Assembly: GCF_023101765.2 (NCBI RefSeq)
Contig: NC_064223.1
Span: 8,086,113-8,150,112, forward strand
DNA: 64,000 bases
Reading direction: 5' to 3'
Source of the DNA: Spodoptera frugiperda
Taxonomy: Eukaryota; Arthropoda; Insecta; Lepidoptera; Noctuidae
Positions within the stretch are counted from its first letter, which is position 1. Each line of letters starts with the position of its first letter. Both the position numbers and the translations under genes were made by a program. Below are positions 21,401-28,884 of this stretch, piece by piece. The notes beneath the pieces are model-generated. The model saw nothing but the letters and a program-made list of their open reading frames with translations, was not told where the DNA came from and made no database searches.

Positions 21401-24310
21401 TATTCGAGTACCAGAAAATTCTTTTAACATTTGTCACAATTCAAGTAAACATTGACGGCACACTTGGAAGTACAATAATAGGTGTAACCTTACCTTGGAG
21501 GGAATTTGCTGCGCCCGATCTGGTAGCGGACAATGAGTGACCAAATCAAGCCCAGAATTAGTTTTAGGTTCCCATTCACTATGTCCACATTACCTGGAAC
21601 AAAAGATGATTATCAAAATAAAGTTACGTACTATACAATGTGATAGGGGTGGGACTTCTAACCCGTTAAGGCTGAGTACTACATCTAATTTTATCGACAA
21701 AAAAAATAATATGGGGGATTGAAGTCCTAATTGAAATATTGAAAAATAGTGATTTTTTCGGTAAAAATAATTCAAAACTGATTTTTTTCTCACCAAAGTT
21801 AGCCAAGGTTATTAGCTACCGTTTGTCGTTTTTGTTTTGTTTCTACGACGCATACAACGTTTGATATCACATAAAGTAAAAGAAATATAAAAATAGCCAT
21901 CATTTTTAGGGACGCGGGATTCGACCCCTTCGACCCCCGACTTTTGTCGATAAAATTAGGTGTAGAACTCAGCCTTAACGGGTTAGAAGTCTCACCCCTA
22001 TCACATTGTATGGAATGATTTGTTGGTTTGAAATGTTTGAATGTTGGGATGTTTGTCCGTTAATCATGCTGAAACTAATGAATTAATTTTGATGAAATTT
22101 GGTATACAGACAGGGTATGAGCTGTTCTGGGTGATAGGATAGCACTTTTTATCTCACGGGAACGCGGGCGAAGCCGCTGGCAGAAGCTAGTTTTATTGTA
22201 CAAATGCACTAGCATACCACTCGTATAAAAGAAAATTTAAGAAGAAATACTGATGATGGCAAGTGGTAAGTTTCATTTAAAACAAAATATGTAATCCGTA
22301 TCATGTTTTTTCACAGTGTACGTAAATACCAATCTATATACAAAAATTCTATGAAATTGCTAGACCGCTTGATTAAGTCACGAAAGCGTAAAAAACTGAT
22401 CGGTTTTTATGAAACTTGGCATAAAAAGTCCTGACCTATTTTAATATTATAAGTAGGGTAGGTTAGGGTCCTTATTGCCTAGGGAATACGGCAGTAGCTT
22501 GGAGTGGGTTCATATTACTTGTCTAGATTAATATTATAGAGGTAATCTCTCAAACTAGCGGAGGTTTCAATTCCTTTTTTATTCGAGTTATCTTATTCCG
22601 AAGTCTGAAGAACGTTAGTATTGGTATCTAATGGTCATTTATTTTATAAATATAACTCCATCAAGTTTACTGGTCCACACTAGGGGTTTCTCCTGTGTCT
22701 TGACTGCGTATACAAACATACAAGTTCACATACACATGACACCCATACCCGAAACAACAATTTGTGGATCACACAAAGAGTTGTTCTGCGGGAATCGAAC
22801 CAGCTACCCGTTGCGCGGCAGCCAGTTGCACCAACCATGTAGTCGAGCCACGATAGACTCATTATGTTATCCTTTTGTAAGTTAAATGCACAGAGCTACA
22901 GCTACATGGTCACAAACATACAAAATCTAATATAGAGAAACAGTTAATACCATTTGTTAGTTAATCCTCCTTTATTCAGTAAGTGGATAATAAGTTAGAG
23001 TGAAGTCAGGACATTTGGGAATAAAGAAAGGTATGGGACAGGAAGGGGAGTGGGACATAACAACATCACGCCTGCTTCGGCTCCAAGGAATAGACAGGGG
23101 TAGTTGCTACGGCCGGTTTTCGCCGGTAATGTTATTAGCCCCGTGTAATAGGGGACCAGCTATAGACGGGTCGCGAATTGGGATGAAGATTAAAGAGGTA
23201 AAATAAAGGTATAAAGAGTGCTCTAGTTCAGAGATTTATCATTAAACTTCAAATGTGTTTGAAATAGTTTATTACAAATAAGTAATTCGAAGAACAATTA
23301 CAGGTATTACCAGTAAGCTCCTCTGTTAGACTGGTACTAATATCAAAATATCGATTAGGTTATTTTCTTTGAGAAATACCAAATATTACAATAATGATAT
23401 TGTTATTACGTCACTCACCGATATTAACGAGTTTGACTCCATCGTCCTCAATAGCTTGCAGTGCTGTGGTCACATTCTCCAGTTTGTGATGCTGGTTCGT
23501 AGGATTACGACTCCAGCCCTTCAATCTTCGACCTTGAAGAGCTTCTACTAAGGCACATAATACAGTACCGTCTCTGAGGTCTTCCACGAGGTCTGCTACC
23601 TGTGGGTACATCATGTATTTTTGACATAATATCAAAATGATCGAAATCATATGTTAGGGACACTTAATCTCTGCTCACTCCTTCGTGTAGTAAATAACTG
23701 TTATGATCGTATAGGTACTATCTGCTACTGTATACTATGAAGAGGAGCTCCGTGATACGGCATCTATGTTTTACATAGGCAGGTGGTTAGTGGATAGCTA
23801 ATTTTGTGTCATGGATAAAAACGTAAATGGAATTTTAACTTATCTATCGATATCATTAACTAATATACATTGCGAAAATAAAATGCTAATTTAACACTCA
23901 AACAAACATCAAAAGGCCATGACCGATTCTCAATCAGGTGCGCTAAACATCTGTAAACAAGCATCGCTAATAATGATAAAAAGATTTGTAAAATCAGAGA
24001 AATCATTATCTCTCACAGTCCATAGCAGCATACTATCAACTAATTAGCGAAGCGTACTGTGTGAAACTGTTAAATCAATTAATACGGTATTTACCTTTAT
24101 ATTCATTGGCTTCAGGGTCTCATTGACCCAATTTCTGAAGGTGTTGGCCTGTATCTCCACCCAGAGGTCCTCGTGGCCTTTGATGGCCATGCCCTTGGCG
24201 GCCGTCCCTTCAGGGCTGCGGGCTGCGAGGCCAGCCTGCGTGATGCGGCCGGCCGAGCCCTCGGCTGAGTGCGCCCGCACCCCCTGGTGCGTCACTCTCA
24301 CTCCCTCCAT
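6215..24310 (-). CDS. jbug: Jitterbug-type filamin (three CH domains plus filamin Ig repeats), 5' part of gene, 19 exons
   Basis: Actin-binding scaffold of the filamin family, acting at the cortical actin cytoskeleton. Nineteen exons with GT-AG introns join in one frame from ATG 24308-24310 to 6215; the gene continues beyond what I can follow. Domain order: a 50-residue leader; CH1 (~52-157, motif FRNWVNETLKPMNIK); CH2 (~167-263, motifs DWNSGVLLSALLDYCKPG and SPWLDELSGMTYLSYFMK); CH3 (~270-366, motifs TDWNDGRVSNELV and VLSARDLSQSDVEHLGVMAW); filamin Ig repeats 1-3 (~380-648); a Ser/Pro-rich linker (~650-1020); Ig repeat 4 (~1022-1110). Known of the family: classical filamins have two CH domains, insect Jitterbug has three, so the jbug assignment rests on this count. 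Exon coordinates: 24095-24310, 23419-23599, 21494-21593, 20318-20460, 19713-19936, 18803-18944, 17712-17875, 16784-16959, 16321-16433, 15340-15521, 14583-14825, 14186-14312, 13558-13981, 12870-13042, 11367-11454, 10773-10944, 8318-8484, 7417-7508, 6215-6421. Confidence 0.85.
6422..7416 (-). other. jbug intron 18, nothing else seen
   Basis: AT-rich with standard splice ends; no repeat family or ORF of note. Confidence 0.75.
7417..7508 (-). CDS. jbug: jbug coding exon 18: start of filamin Ig repeat 4
   Basis: 92 nt, found by phase requirement between exon 17 (phase 2 out) and exon 19 (phase 1 in). Acceptor CGTTTACAG|ACCA, donor TTCATAG|GTAAGT. It encodes PIKRDNNRGAKGIIVRPSYK then GVVGQPVEFI; G-x-x-G-Q-P-V-E-F-x-V is the usual opening of a filamin repeat. 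The phase shift of 92 nt is exactly what the neighbours need. Confidence 0.83.
8115..8160. repeat. GTAGC-rich motif cluster
   Basis: GTAGCTCGTAGCGAGTAGCT followed by CGTAGCGCGTAGCAGCG is a cluster of GTAGC pentamers. Similar clusters are at 11634-11680, 35425-35550 and 50488-50546. I read them as fragments of one dispersed repeat family. Confidence 0.4.
8318..8484 (-). CDS. jbug: jbug coding exon 17: end of linker
   Basis: 167 nt, acceptor TTTGCAG|CAAG, donor TTTCAG|GTATGA, phase 0 in and phase 2 out. It encodes QEFSKREVRESTYVVRDSSY, SSVEEKQQQSFLSNRPPRDP and TGGARSETDAAHARF. It is polar and low in hydrophobics, consistent with an unstructured hinge. Confidence 0.82.
8485..10772 (-). other. 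jbug intron 16, nothing else seen
   Basis: About 2.3 kb of AT-rich DNA. The short ORFs inside show no domain or coding signature. The exons on both sides agree in phase 0, so no missing exon is required. Confidence 0.7.
10773..10944 (-). CDS. jbug: jbug coding exon 16: linker, polar
   Basis: 172 nt, acceptor TGTGTGTAG|CCTC, donor AGTCGA|GTACGT, phase 2 in and phase 0 out. It encodes LESPKSPSERVPGQSTLDRE then TKRNTQLNKFTDYSRDSFNR and QLDRLADDRDSDTYTSR. A second possible acceptor (GTGCAG, 21 nt upstream) has the same phase and would add seven residues rich in Cys and Val; the TAG site next to the TG-rich tract is preferred. Confidence 0.82.
11367..11454 (-). CDS. jbug: jbug coding exon 15: short linker exon
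   Basis: 88 nt, found because exon 14 (phase 1 out) and exon 16 (phase 2 in) cannot be joined directly. Acceptor ATCATGCCAG|GTGC, donor GCTAACAG|GTGAGA. The 88 nt convert phase 1 to phase 2 exactly and give AGDPGGKSYHQRRDWDSVEK then TRQMMSAN without a stop. No domain is recognised; the segment is polar and probably disordered. It could be an alternative cassette only together with exon 14. Confidence 0.75.
11634..11680. repeat. GTAGC-rich motif cluster in jbug intron 14
   Basis: GCGTAGCAGCTGTAGCAGCG, then GCGTAGCGGTGTCGTAGCAG: five GTAGC pentamers in 47 bp. Confidence 0.4.
12870..13042 (-). CDS. jbug: jbug coding exon 14: linker, basic and Ser-rich
   Basis: 173 nt, acceptor CTTCCAG|AGTC, donor CCCCA|GTAAGT, phase 2 in and phase 1 out. 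It continues the SP pattern (RVNSPTDRYSPVTTTKRVVE), then a Tyr/Ser stretch (NYRMYSSYSGSQDNLDQASP) and an acidic-basic tail (SSLESDRARRLGSP). GC content is well above the flanking intron. Confidence 0.85.
13558..13981 (-). CDS. jbug: jbug coding exon 13: Ser/Thr-Pro repeat linker
   Basis: 424 nt, the largest coding exon here; acceptor GTTACAG|TAAC, donor AACAG|GTGCGT, phase 1 in and phase 2 out. It encodes about 141 residues without a folded domain. The first half is charged and Tyr/Ser-rich (SSVDRREERRDSTEYYKSSY). The second half is a degenerate repeat around N/Y-R-x-A/T-S-P (for example SPYRASSPYRATSPVGRTTS). The many SP/TP pairs suggest proline-directed phosphorylation, which is inference. 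Confidence 0.85.
14186..14312 (-). CDS. jbug: jbug coding exon 12: end of Ig repeat 3, start of Ser/Pro linker
   Basis: 127 nt, acceptor AATTCCAG|TTG, donor AGTCCAG|GTAATC, phase 0 in and phase 1 out. It encodes LYIYFNGYDVHGSPHMFRVG, the canonical last two strands of a filamin repeat with GSP. Then comes SRSKKPRDSSSPSPAYARIS, the first part of the low-complexity linker. Confidence 0.88.
14583..14825 (-). CDS. jbug: jbug coding exon 11: end of Ig repeat 2, most of Ig repeat 3
   Basis: 243 nt, acceptor TTATTTTAG|GGAG, donor CATAGG|GTGAGA, phase 0 on both sides. It encodes GGPFTCEVFDPHGV (end of repeat 2, variant of GSPF) and then SFELDTSGCGVKGDLQLDIV and KYRATFMPKAPGKHR of repeat 3. Confidence 0.9.
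15340..15521 (-). CDS. jbug: jbug coding exon 10: filamin Ig repeat 2
   Basis: 182 nt, acceptor ATTTCTAG|GAGC, donor ATACAG|GTAAGA, phase 1 in and phase 0 out. It encodes APRREDVDVTAHSPSGRAVP, a Pro-rich loop, and TFQPDEAGTWTIAITYKGDH, which matches the family's Y/F-x-P-x-x-x-G-x-W/Y-x-I signature. Confidence 0.9.
15522..16320 (-). other. jbug intron 9, nothing else seen
   Basis: AT-rich DNA between the phase-1 boundaries of exons 9 and 10; no repeat is recognised. Confidence 0.7.
16321..16433 (-). CDS. jbug: jbug coding exon 9: end of Ig repeat 1, start of Ig repeat 2
   Basis: 113 nt, acceptor ATTCCAG|AGTG, donor GCTACAG|GTACGT, phase 2 in and phase 1 out. It encodes VDGRYFFRVLPRLVTVPPPG then MAPCAIGSIVEVLVSAT. 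GRYFFRV takes the position of the usual GSPFxVxV end of a filamin repeat. Confidence 0.85.
16784..16959 (-). CDS. jbug: jbug coding exon 8: filamin Ig repeat 1
   Basis: 176 nt, acceptor TTCGCAG|ACG, donor ATATCAG|GTAATG, phase 0 in and phase 2 out. It encodes TYIKIESISNELSISDVKVS and later RGAGEFIPEHAGMHEIVLTV. The pattern of hydrophobic strands ending in F-P-x-x-AG-x-H-x-I is that of a filamin repeat. Confidence 0.87.
16960..17711 (-). other. jbug intron 7, nothing else seen
   Basis: AT-rich with a few GC-richer words (17380-17440) but no open frame or repeat that I recognise. Confidence 0.7.
17712..17875 (-). CDS. jbug: jbug coding exon 7: end of CH3 and linker to the rod
   Basis: 164 nt, acceptor GTTGTCCAG|GGG, donor GAACCC|GTAAGT, phase 1 in and phase 0 out. 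It encodes VHPVLSARDLSQSDVEHLGV then MAWATQLRNV, the conserved last helix of a CH domain. PPRPPVHDMLRVALDSTSGRV then leads into the first filamin repeat. Confidence 0.9.
18125..18245 (-). mobile_element. SINE family A, 3' part only
   Basis: The segment CGTCACGCCTTTTATCCCCG, then GGGGTAGGCAGAGGGGTACG and the TACGGCACGTAATGCC block, matches the left part of the full copy at 61427-61703 in the same orientation. The tRNA-like head is absent, so this is a 5'-truncated copy in jbug intron 6. Confidence 0.65.
18803..18944 (-). CDS. jbug: jbug coding exon 6: middle of CH3
   Basis: 142 nt, acceptor GAACAG|ACGG, donor AAATTG|GTAAGA, phase 0 in and phase 1 out. It encodes TDWNDGRVSNELVRSIGG, PAPPPSRLRRDPARWEENNQ and MALDAAKKIG. 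The DW-DGR and ALDAAKK motifs are conserved CH-domain positions. Confidence 0.88.
19588..19626 (-). mobile_element. SINE family A, degenerate tail fragment
   Basis: CACGCCCATTTTCCTCAGAG and GGGGTTAGCAGAGGT resemble the tail of the family A SINE. It lies about 90 bp downstream of the exon 5 donor, inside intron 5. It is short and diverged, hence modest confidence. Confidence 0.35.
19713..19936 (-). CDS. jbug: jbug coding exon 5: end of CH2 and start of CH3
   Basis: 224 nt, acceptor TGTACAG|ATCG, donor TTTACG|GTACCT, phase 1 in and phase 0 out. It encodes HEAVENCRRAMRLAHRELDV, EPEYLASPWLDELSGMTYLS and YFMK, the classical end of a filamin CH2. After a short spacer comes LDWVNSRLERGITNF, the start of the third CH domain. 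The next in-frame GT downstream (CCAAAG|TTTG region) does not fit exon 6. Confidence 0.88.
20318..20460 (-). CDS. jbug: jbug coding exon 4: first half of CH2
   Basis: 143 nt, acceptor GATTGCAG|AAAG, donor CTCA|GTCAGT, phase 2 in and phase 1 out. It encodes KLMLSWLQAALPECRVNNLT then TDWNSGVLLSALLDYCKPGV and FPHWREL, the CH2 core. A second GT a few bases downstream would break the frame with exon 5, so GTCAGT is preferred; it gives the junction codon N (WRELNRHEA). Confidence 0.88.
20461..21493 (-). other. jbug intron 3, nothing else seen
   Basis: About 1 kb. Includes a single GC-richer patch (20945-20990, ACCGGTGCGCCGGCGCAGGC) without a reading frame that fits the gene. Confidence 0.65.
21494..21593 (-). 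CDS. jbug: jbug coding exon 3: end of CH1
   Basis: Only 100 nt, too short to show as a long ORF. Acceptor GTTCCAG|GTAATG, donor CCAAG|GTAAGG, phase 1 in and phase 2 out. It completes the G of NIG and encodes NVDIVNGNLKLILGLIWSLI then VRYQIGRSKFPP. This is the conserved last helices of a filamin/actinin-type CH1 (LILGLIWSLI). The TA-flanked MITE at 21636-22008 sits only about 40 bp upstream of its acceptor. Confidence 0.9.
21636..22008. mobile_element. 373-bp MITE with long terminal inverted repeats and TA duplication
   Basis: The left arm CAATGTGATAGGGGTGGGAC and the following TCTAACCCGTTAAGGCTGAG are mirrored by the right arm, which ends in CCTATCACATTG. The arms match over about 60 bp with a few substitutions. 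TA lies at 21634-21635 and 22009-22010. No ORF of transposase length is present. It sits in jbug intron 2, just upstream of exon 3. Confidence 0.82.
22011..22200 (+). repeat. Lepidopteran dispersed repeat with AAGCCGCxGGCAGAAGCTAG end
   Basis: TTTTGATGAAATTTGGTATA, then GGGAACGCGGGCGAAGCCGC and TGGCAGAAGCTAG form the 3' end of a very common lepidopteran repeat. Related ends are seen at 27412-27440 (inverted) and 61955-61985. The family is probably retroposed, but I cannot assign it from this fragment. Confidence 0.55.
22674..22850 (-). mobile_element. tRNA-derived SINE (family B), in jbug intron 2
   Basis: Same layout as the copy at 3880: tail CCACACTAGGGGTTTCTCCT on the left, CAACAATTTGTGGATCACAC in the middle, B-box complement GGGAATCGAACC, and head CCAACCATGTAGTCGAG on the right. 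A few bases are missing around the A box. Confidence 0.75.
23419..23599 (-). CDS. jbug: jbug coding exon 2: middle of CH1
   Basis: 181 nt, acceptor CCCACAG|GTAGCAGAC, donor ATCG|GTGAGT, phase 0 in and phase 1 out. It encodes VADLVEDLRDGTVLCALVEA and then the LENVTTALQAIEDDGVKLVNIG stretch typical of the CH1 core (about residues 73-132). Confidence 0.9.
24095..24310 (-). CDS. jbug: jbug coding exon 1: start codon, leader and beginning of CH1
   Basis: 216 nt, 72 codons, ends in phase 0 at donor AAG|GTAAAT. The start is the ATG at 24308-24310 in context GTGAGGATGG (purine at -3, G at +4). A GTG two codons upstream is not a plausible eukaryotic start. The leader (residues 1-47) is rich in Ala, Gly and Ser. 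CH1 then opens with EDLWVEIQANTFRNWVNETL. Confidence 0.85.
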
Positions 24311-24329
24311 CCTCACACTTATTTATACT

Positions 24330-24380
24330 TCACCTATTTAATATCACTTTAGTTTCTTTGGCACTGCACATCGTTGTCAT
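24330..24380 (-). promoter_or_regulatory. Upstream ORF in the jbug 5' leader, next to a likely 3' splice site
   Basis: CATCTTTCCAG ends at 24381 and looks like a 3' splice site, so the first coding exon probably has a 70-nt untranslated leader (24311-24380). That leader starts with an ATG opening a 16-codon ORF (MTTMCSAKETKVILNR) that stops at 24330, 19 nt before the main start. If the leader is real, this uORF could lower translation of the main frame. The upstream noncoding exon is not proven. Confidence 0.35.
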
Positions 24381-26590
24381 CTGGAAAGATGTATTACTTT
24401 ATAAGTGAAGCGTCGCAACGTGGATTTTATTTAAATTCACAACAACCGTGAGTGGCTAAGCCTGTGCAAGGATGGTGCGTCGTATGTAGAATATTGATTC
24501 AGAATAAATAAGAATTTTAATGACAGCTCTTTTTACCTACGGTACACAATAGGAATTTTCTGTCTAGGAATGATCAACATTTCTTTTAAAGATTATTGAA
24601 TTCCAACATAATAGATACGAGCTAAAAACTAACAATAAAAAGGTATTGTAATAAATTGTTGTTTTCTAATAACTACAATGTATTCACGACGTGATCCACC
24701 TTATTATGGAGTTTATGGAAATGACATGCATTTTTTGCATAATATTCAAAGAAACATAATACCTATTTATACTGTTTTAACTGTGTAGGTGTAATTCACA
24801 AAATTCCTGAGAAAATAACTTTAACCACAGGCTATTCTATAGCATGTAGTTGTTGTTCTAGCCGGTCGGGAGTCGGGACGGATCTAGAGTTTTAAGGAGA
24901 TCGATGACGTATTGTCACTCCGTCATGATTGATGAGAGTTCCCGACCAAAACTGATGATACTATATCGTTGGGGTTACTTTATAAACAGCCACTTTACTA
25001 GCTGAGCTTTCAACTTATGTATAAATATTGTTTATAATATAGTACATATATAACTTGTCGTGTATTGCATTGTGGTAGTTGAGGTTTAGCTGAACTAGGC
25101 ACGAGAAAATGGTAGCATATCTTTGACTTTATGTTTGGTTTATATTGCATCAAAATATTGTTTAAACTCTCGTCGACTTTGAACAAAACCTTAATGATTA
25201 TATTCAATCGAGCAATTAAATAAACGTTTGTACATAAACCTACATACCAAAGGTATTACAGTATTGTAAAGTTTAACAATTTTATTGATGCTTGCTACGT
25301 TTCGGGTCAAATCAATAAATTCCTGCAGTAAAGTGAATGTACATATTGTGCCCATAAAGGAAAAAATAGCTAGTACAGGTTGTTCACTAAAATCTGCTGG
25401 TAGGCAAGCGTTATCTCTCGCTAGTACCTGTTTGTAGGTACTTCGTTTTGTGTGTTTCGGAACTAGTCTAACCATTGTTTCAATATGAAGGTCGAGTCAA
25501 TAAAATAAACAAACATTTTTGCTATTCTATTTAGTGCAGTCACGTTTTTTGTTTTATCATTTAAATAAAAGGTTGTAATGTGAGTATTTGTTAAAAACTA
25601 TAGAACAATGTCTAACCCTTCAAGTAACATGCAACTAATAAGAAATCTATCGAAACTTTTATAAGTTTTTTGTACCTATTTCTATTTTAAGAAACTATTT
25701 AATTTTTGAGGTAAATGAATAGATCGCTTCATATCTAACACGAACACTTTGAATGACATCAACGTTGACATAAACCTAAAGCTATCCCATTCTGAACACA
25801 TAGCAAATAAATAAAGTGTGACCGATTACGTAATGTTTCACCTATTGGAGTACTAAGCAATAACGATCGGATAACAGTCATAAATATTTATGATCTAAGT
25901 AAATATAGTTATTGGTATTAACGCACTTGATGGTGTATCTTGTGAACATTCCTTTTACTATTTACTCTTTGACGGTGTTGCGTCGGTGTAATTCTCTTTG
26001 AAAATAAACAGGGGTGCAATTCTGCAATTATTAGCTGGAGAATAACATCGCTGTCGGCAAGCACTAATTAGTCGCCACGTCCTGATTCCCTGAACATGTT
26101 CAAAGCGAAATATCATCGCTCTGTTTTATTTGAATGGGCGAAGTGTGATACTGTTTCCTTTTGTATCTCAATTCCTATTTTATGAGTTTATTTACTGGGA
26201 TAAAAAGAAGAGATAAATCTTAAAGCACAGTCATATCTGATATGAAAATCTTATAAGAAATAAATATTTTTTTATGAAATGATAGTCAAGCCTGCAGTTT
26301 ATTTTACCATACAAAAAATGATATGATTTTATAATGAGCAATGAATCATTACAATCCTCTTTGTTACATATTAAGCAGATTGAGCTGTATGATTGTTTCA
26401 TATGAAATCACTTCCGAATATGACTACACTTAATTCTTGGAAACCAGTGGGAAACAGAAGGCTGATGACGAATGACAAAACATGTGTAGGTACAGGTATA
26501 ATTGACTAATTAAATAATTAGTGGTAGGTTGTGATTAGTGGTAGAGGCGTTTGCAACAACGAGGATATAATATCATTACAATTTGAAATT
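24381..26590. other. No gene seen: upstream of the first coding exon
   Basis: AT-rich, no exon or repeat recognised. It would be the distal part of the first jbug intron if the 3' splice site at 24381 is used. Confidence 0.5.
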
Positions 26591-26604
26591 AGGGAGCAAA
26601 TCTT

Positions 26605-26716
26605 TGGAGCTGCGGACTGCCTAGCGGGTTACTGAGGCTCCAGCTCGAAAAGCAGGGATAAGTACGGGTTGGTTTTTAGTCAGTAAGAGTCTGACACTTC
26701 TTCTCGCCTCGCCAAA
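26605..26716 (+). mobile_element. SINE (family C), shorter copy
   Basis: GGAGCTGCGGACTGCCTAGC, GCTCGAAAAGCAGGGATAAG, GTTTTTAGTCAGTAAGAGTC and CTTCTCGCCTCGCC correspond to the copy at 27449-27606 in reverse orientation, with a short A run. The imperfect direct repeats AGGGAGCAAATCTT (26591-26604) and AGGGTGCAAATTTA (26717-26730) may be the target duplication. Confidence 0.7.
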
Positions 26717-27411
26717 AGGGTGCAAATTTACTACAGGTTTTCCGCGAAGGAAAAGTTAGTATATATTATGTGCCTCTATATTTTAATAGAAGGAAACATC
26801 CATATCCACATCCACATGTACCCATTTCTTACCTAATTAGCAGGTTCATATTGAAACTCATGTTGTTGGGAGATGAGTGCGCTACCACGGTAACAAATAA
26901 CAACATTTTTGCATCAACTTTGCAGACAGTGACAATTTCCAAGCTGAAATTGTCGCTCGCGTCTCCTGAATTGTGTTGCTTTTTACAAGGGAAATGTTTC
27001 ACGATACTGTCAAGAAAAACTCAGGTTTAATGTTTTCCTCATTACCTATGCAAATGGGAAATTATTGAGTACCGAATGCTTGTATTGTTAGGTAATATTT
27101 TCTCTGTTAACAATGCAGGGGAAAGTGATTTATACATACGTACCTAGTAGGCTAAGTTCCTAAGTGTAGGTGTTAATTTTTCACTAAGTATATAACTGTA
27201 ATAGGTTGTGAAGGTTGAAATATTCCCTCATTTTCAAAGAAGGTTCCACACAAAACTCATTTTATGAGAATTAATTATTATTTACTTGAAATGGAAATGA
27301 AGATTTTATTTACTGAACCATGTATAATATTTGTATTTAATACGATTTCAATTAAAGGTTTATTCTCTTCATAATTATCATGAAATGAGTGGGTAAACAT
27401 ATTTTATACTA

Positions 27412-27930
27412 GCTTTTCCACGCAGTTTTGCTCGCGCTGTTTTAAGGGTTTTTTTGAGGGGGGAAAATCATCCAATGACTTTTCTCGCCCTGGGCGAGGC
27501 GAGAGGGAGTGTCAGACTCTTACTGACTAAAAACCACCCCGTTCCTACTCCTGCTTTTCGAACCGGAGCCCCAGTAAACCCGCTAGGTAGTCCGCAGCTC
27601 CGGAGTTGTTTTAAGGGGTTGGGGCTTAAACTTCTATTAACCCATTACTTCCCAAACATCGAAAATATTGGAATTTTTCTATAATATATATTAAAATTAA
27701 TTTATTAGTATTACTATGTAATACAATTGAATCATTTGCTCATTTGCTAGGCAATGCTCATTTTGCTGGGAAATTATATTTGACGACATAAATTGTCATA
27801 ACTTTTTTATTTGTTGACCGATTTTAATAAAATTTTAAGTAAAATCCATCACAATATATTACTGAAAACTGTATACAAATCGGTTTTAATGGAAAATCAG
27901 TTTTATTATATAGATTTGGCCGGACCGGAT
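27412..27930 (-). repeat. Dispersed repeat interrupted by a SINE
   Basis: The left end ACTAGCTTTTCCACGCAG is the reversed AAGCTAGT-type end. The right part carries GTTGACCGATTTTAATAAAA and TATACAAATCGGTTTTAATG, with the usual style of this family (an A/T-rich body telling of an old insertion). The SINE at 27449-27606 is inserted into it with an 11-bp duplication. Confidence 0.5.
27449..27606 (-). mobile_element. SINE (family C, GCGAGGCGAG type) with 11-bp target duplication
   Basis: 158 bp. On the minus strand: GGAGCTGCGGACTACCTAGC, GGTTCGAAAAGCAGG (B-box-like), GTTTTTAGTCAGTAAGAGTC, TCGCCTCGCCCAGGGCGAG, and a poly-A tail CTCAAAAAAA. TGTTTTAAGGG is found at 27438-27448 and 27607-27617. It is nested in a longer dispersed repeat (27412-27930). 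Another copy, inverted, lies at 26605-26716. Confidence 0.82.
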
Positions 27931-28111
27931 ATAAACAATTGCTCGATATGTCCAAATAAGTGTAAATAATATTCATTAAATTATATCCGAGCCGGAACCA
28001 CAAATTAATCGAAAATTTATTATTTATTTGCGTCTAAAAGTGGGTAAATTATGGTTAAACAAAGTAATATAGAGGTTAATGCATGTTATCATTATTAGCA
28101 CATACCGCCAC

Positions 28112-28213
28112 ACTCAGAGTCATTTAATGGTTACTTAATCCAGTCCTTAGCAATTGTTTTCGATACAAAATCATTGCTAAGGAATAGTTTAAGTAATCAT
28201 TAAATGACTGAGT
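28112..28213. mobile_element. 102-bp palindromic hairpin, MITE-like
   Basis: The left arm ACTCAGAGTCATTTAATGGT, TACTTAATCCAGTCCTTAGC pairs with the right arm ending AGTAATCATTAAATGACTGAGT over nearly 45 bp, leaving a small centre around CGATACAAAATC. No target duplication is evident. It could be a MITE or a transcribed hairpin. Confidence 0.55.
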
Positions 28214-28884
28214 CCAGATAGGGTGGGATTGTGTCCGTATTTTCCAATAGACTTGCTTCCTAATTACAATGTAACCATTATACTAGAATAAAGTGGCCAA
28301 CTGATTAAGTACAAGTAAGTATTATTGGTAAATGTTTCTTTAACATTTTCCCTGCGCCGTGTACTTAGTCAAGCATATAAAAAAATATGATGTAGGACAG
28401 AGTACGTATTGTATACAACTCTACCTACCCTTTCGAGGATTAGCAGCTGTATGTAATATCTTTTTCATAAAAACATCCCAGCCATTTAAAAATGTCTCGT
28501 TTAAGTTTCATTCAGGATTCAAACCAAATATTTTCGTTATAAATTGAAAGCGATCGTATGTACAATTTTACTCGTGTGAAGCGAAAAATGGCGCTCGCAA
28601 AACATGTTGCACTGGACACACGTAAAGGCGACACATCCATACTTCCATACAATGTCGTACGTTTCTATGTTTGTTTGTCCTTCATTCATGTCGAAATGAA
28701 TAGACGAGATTTTAGGACGAGGATGGAATATGACAAAATGTTGTTATAATGGACAACTATCTCAATCACACGGAAAAACATATCATGCCATCTATTAATT
28801 GTTGCTGGCTATTATTAGGTAGGTAGGTGCGTATAATGTGCATAATTATGATTATTGTGCATGTTTGTTAAAGCCTGTGCACCC

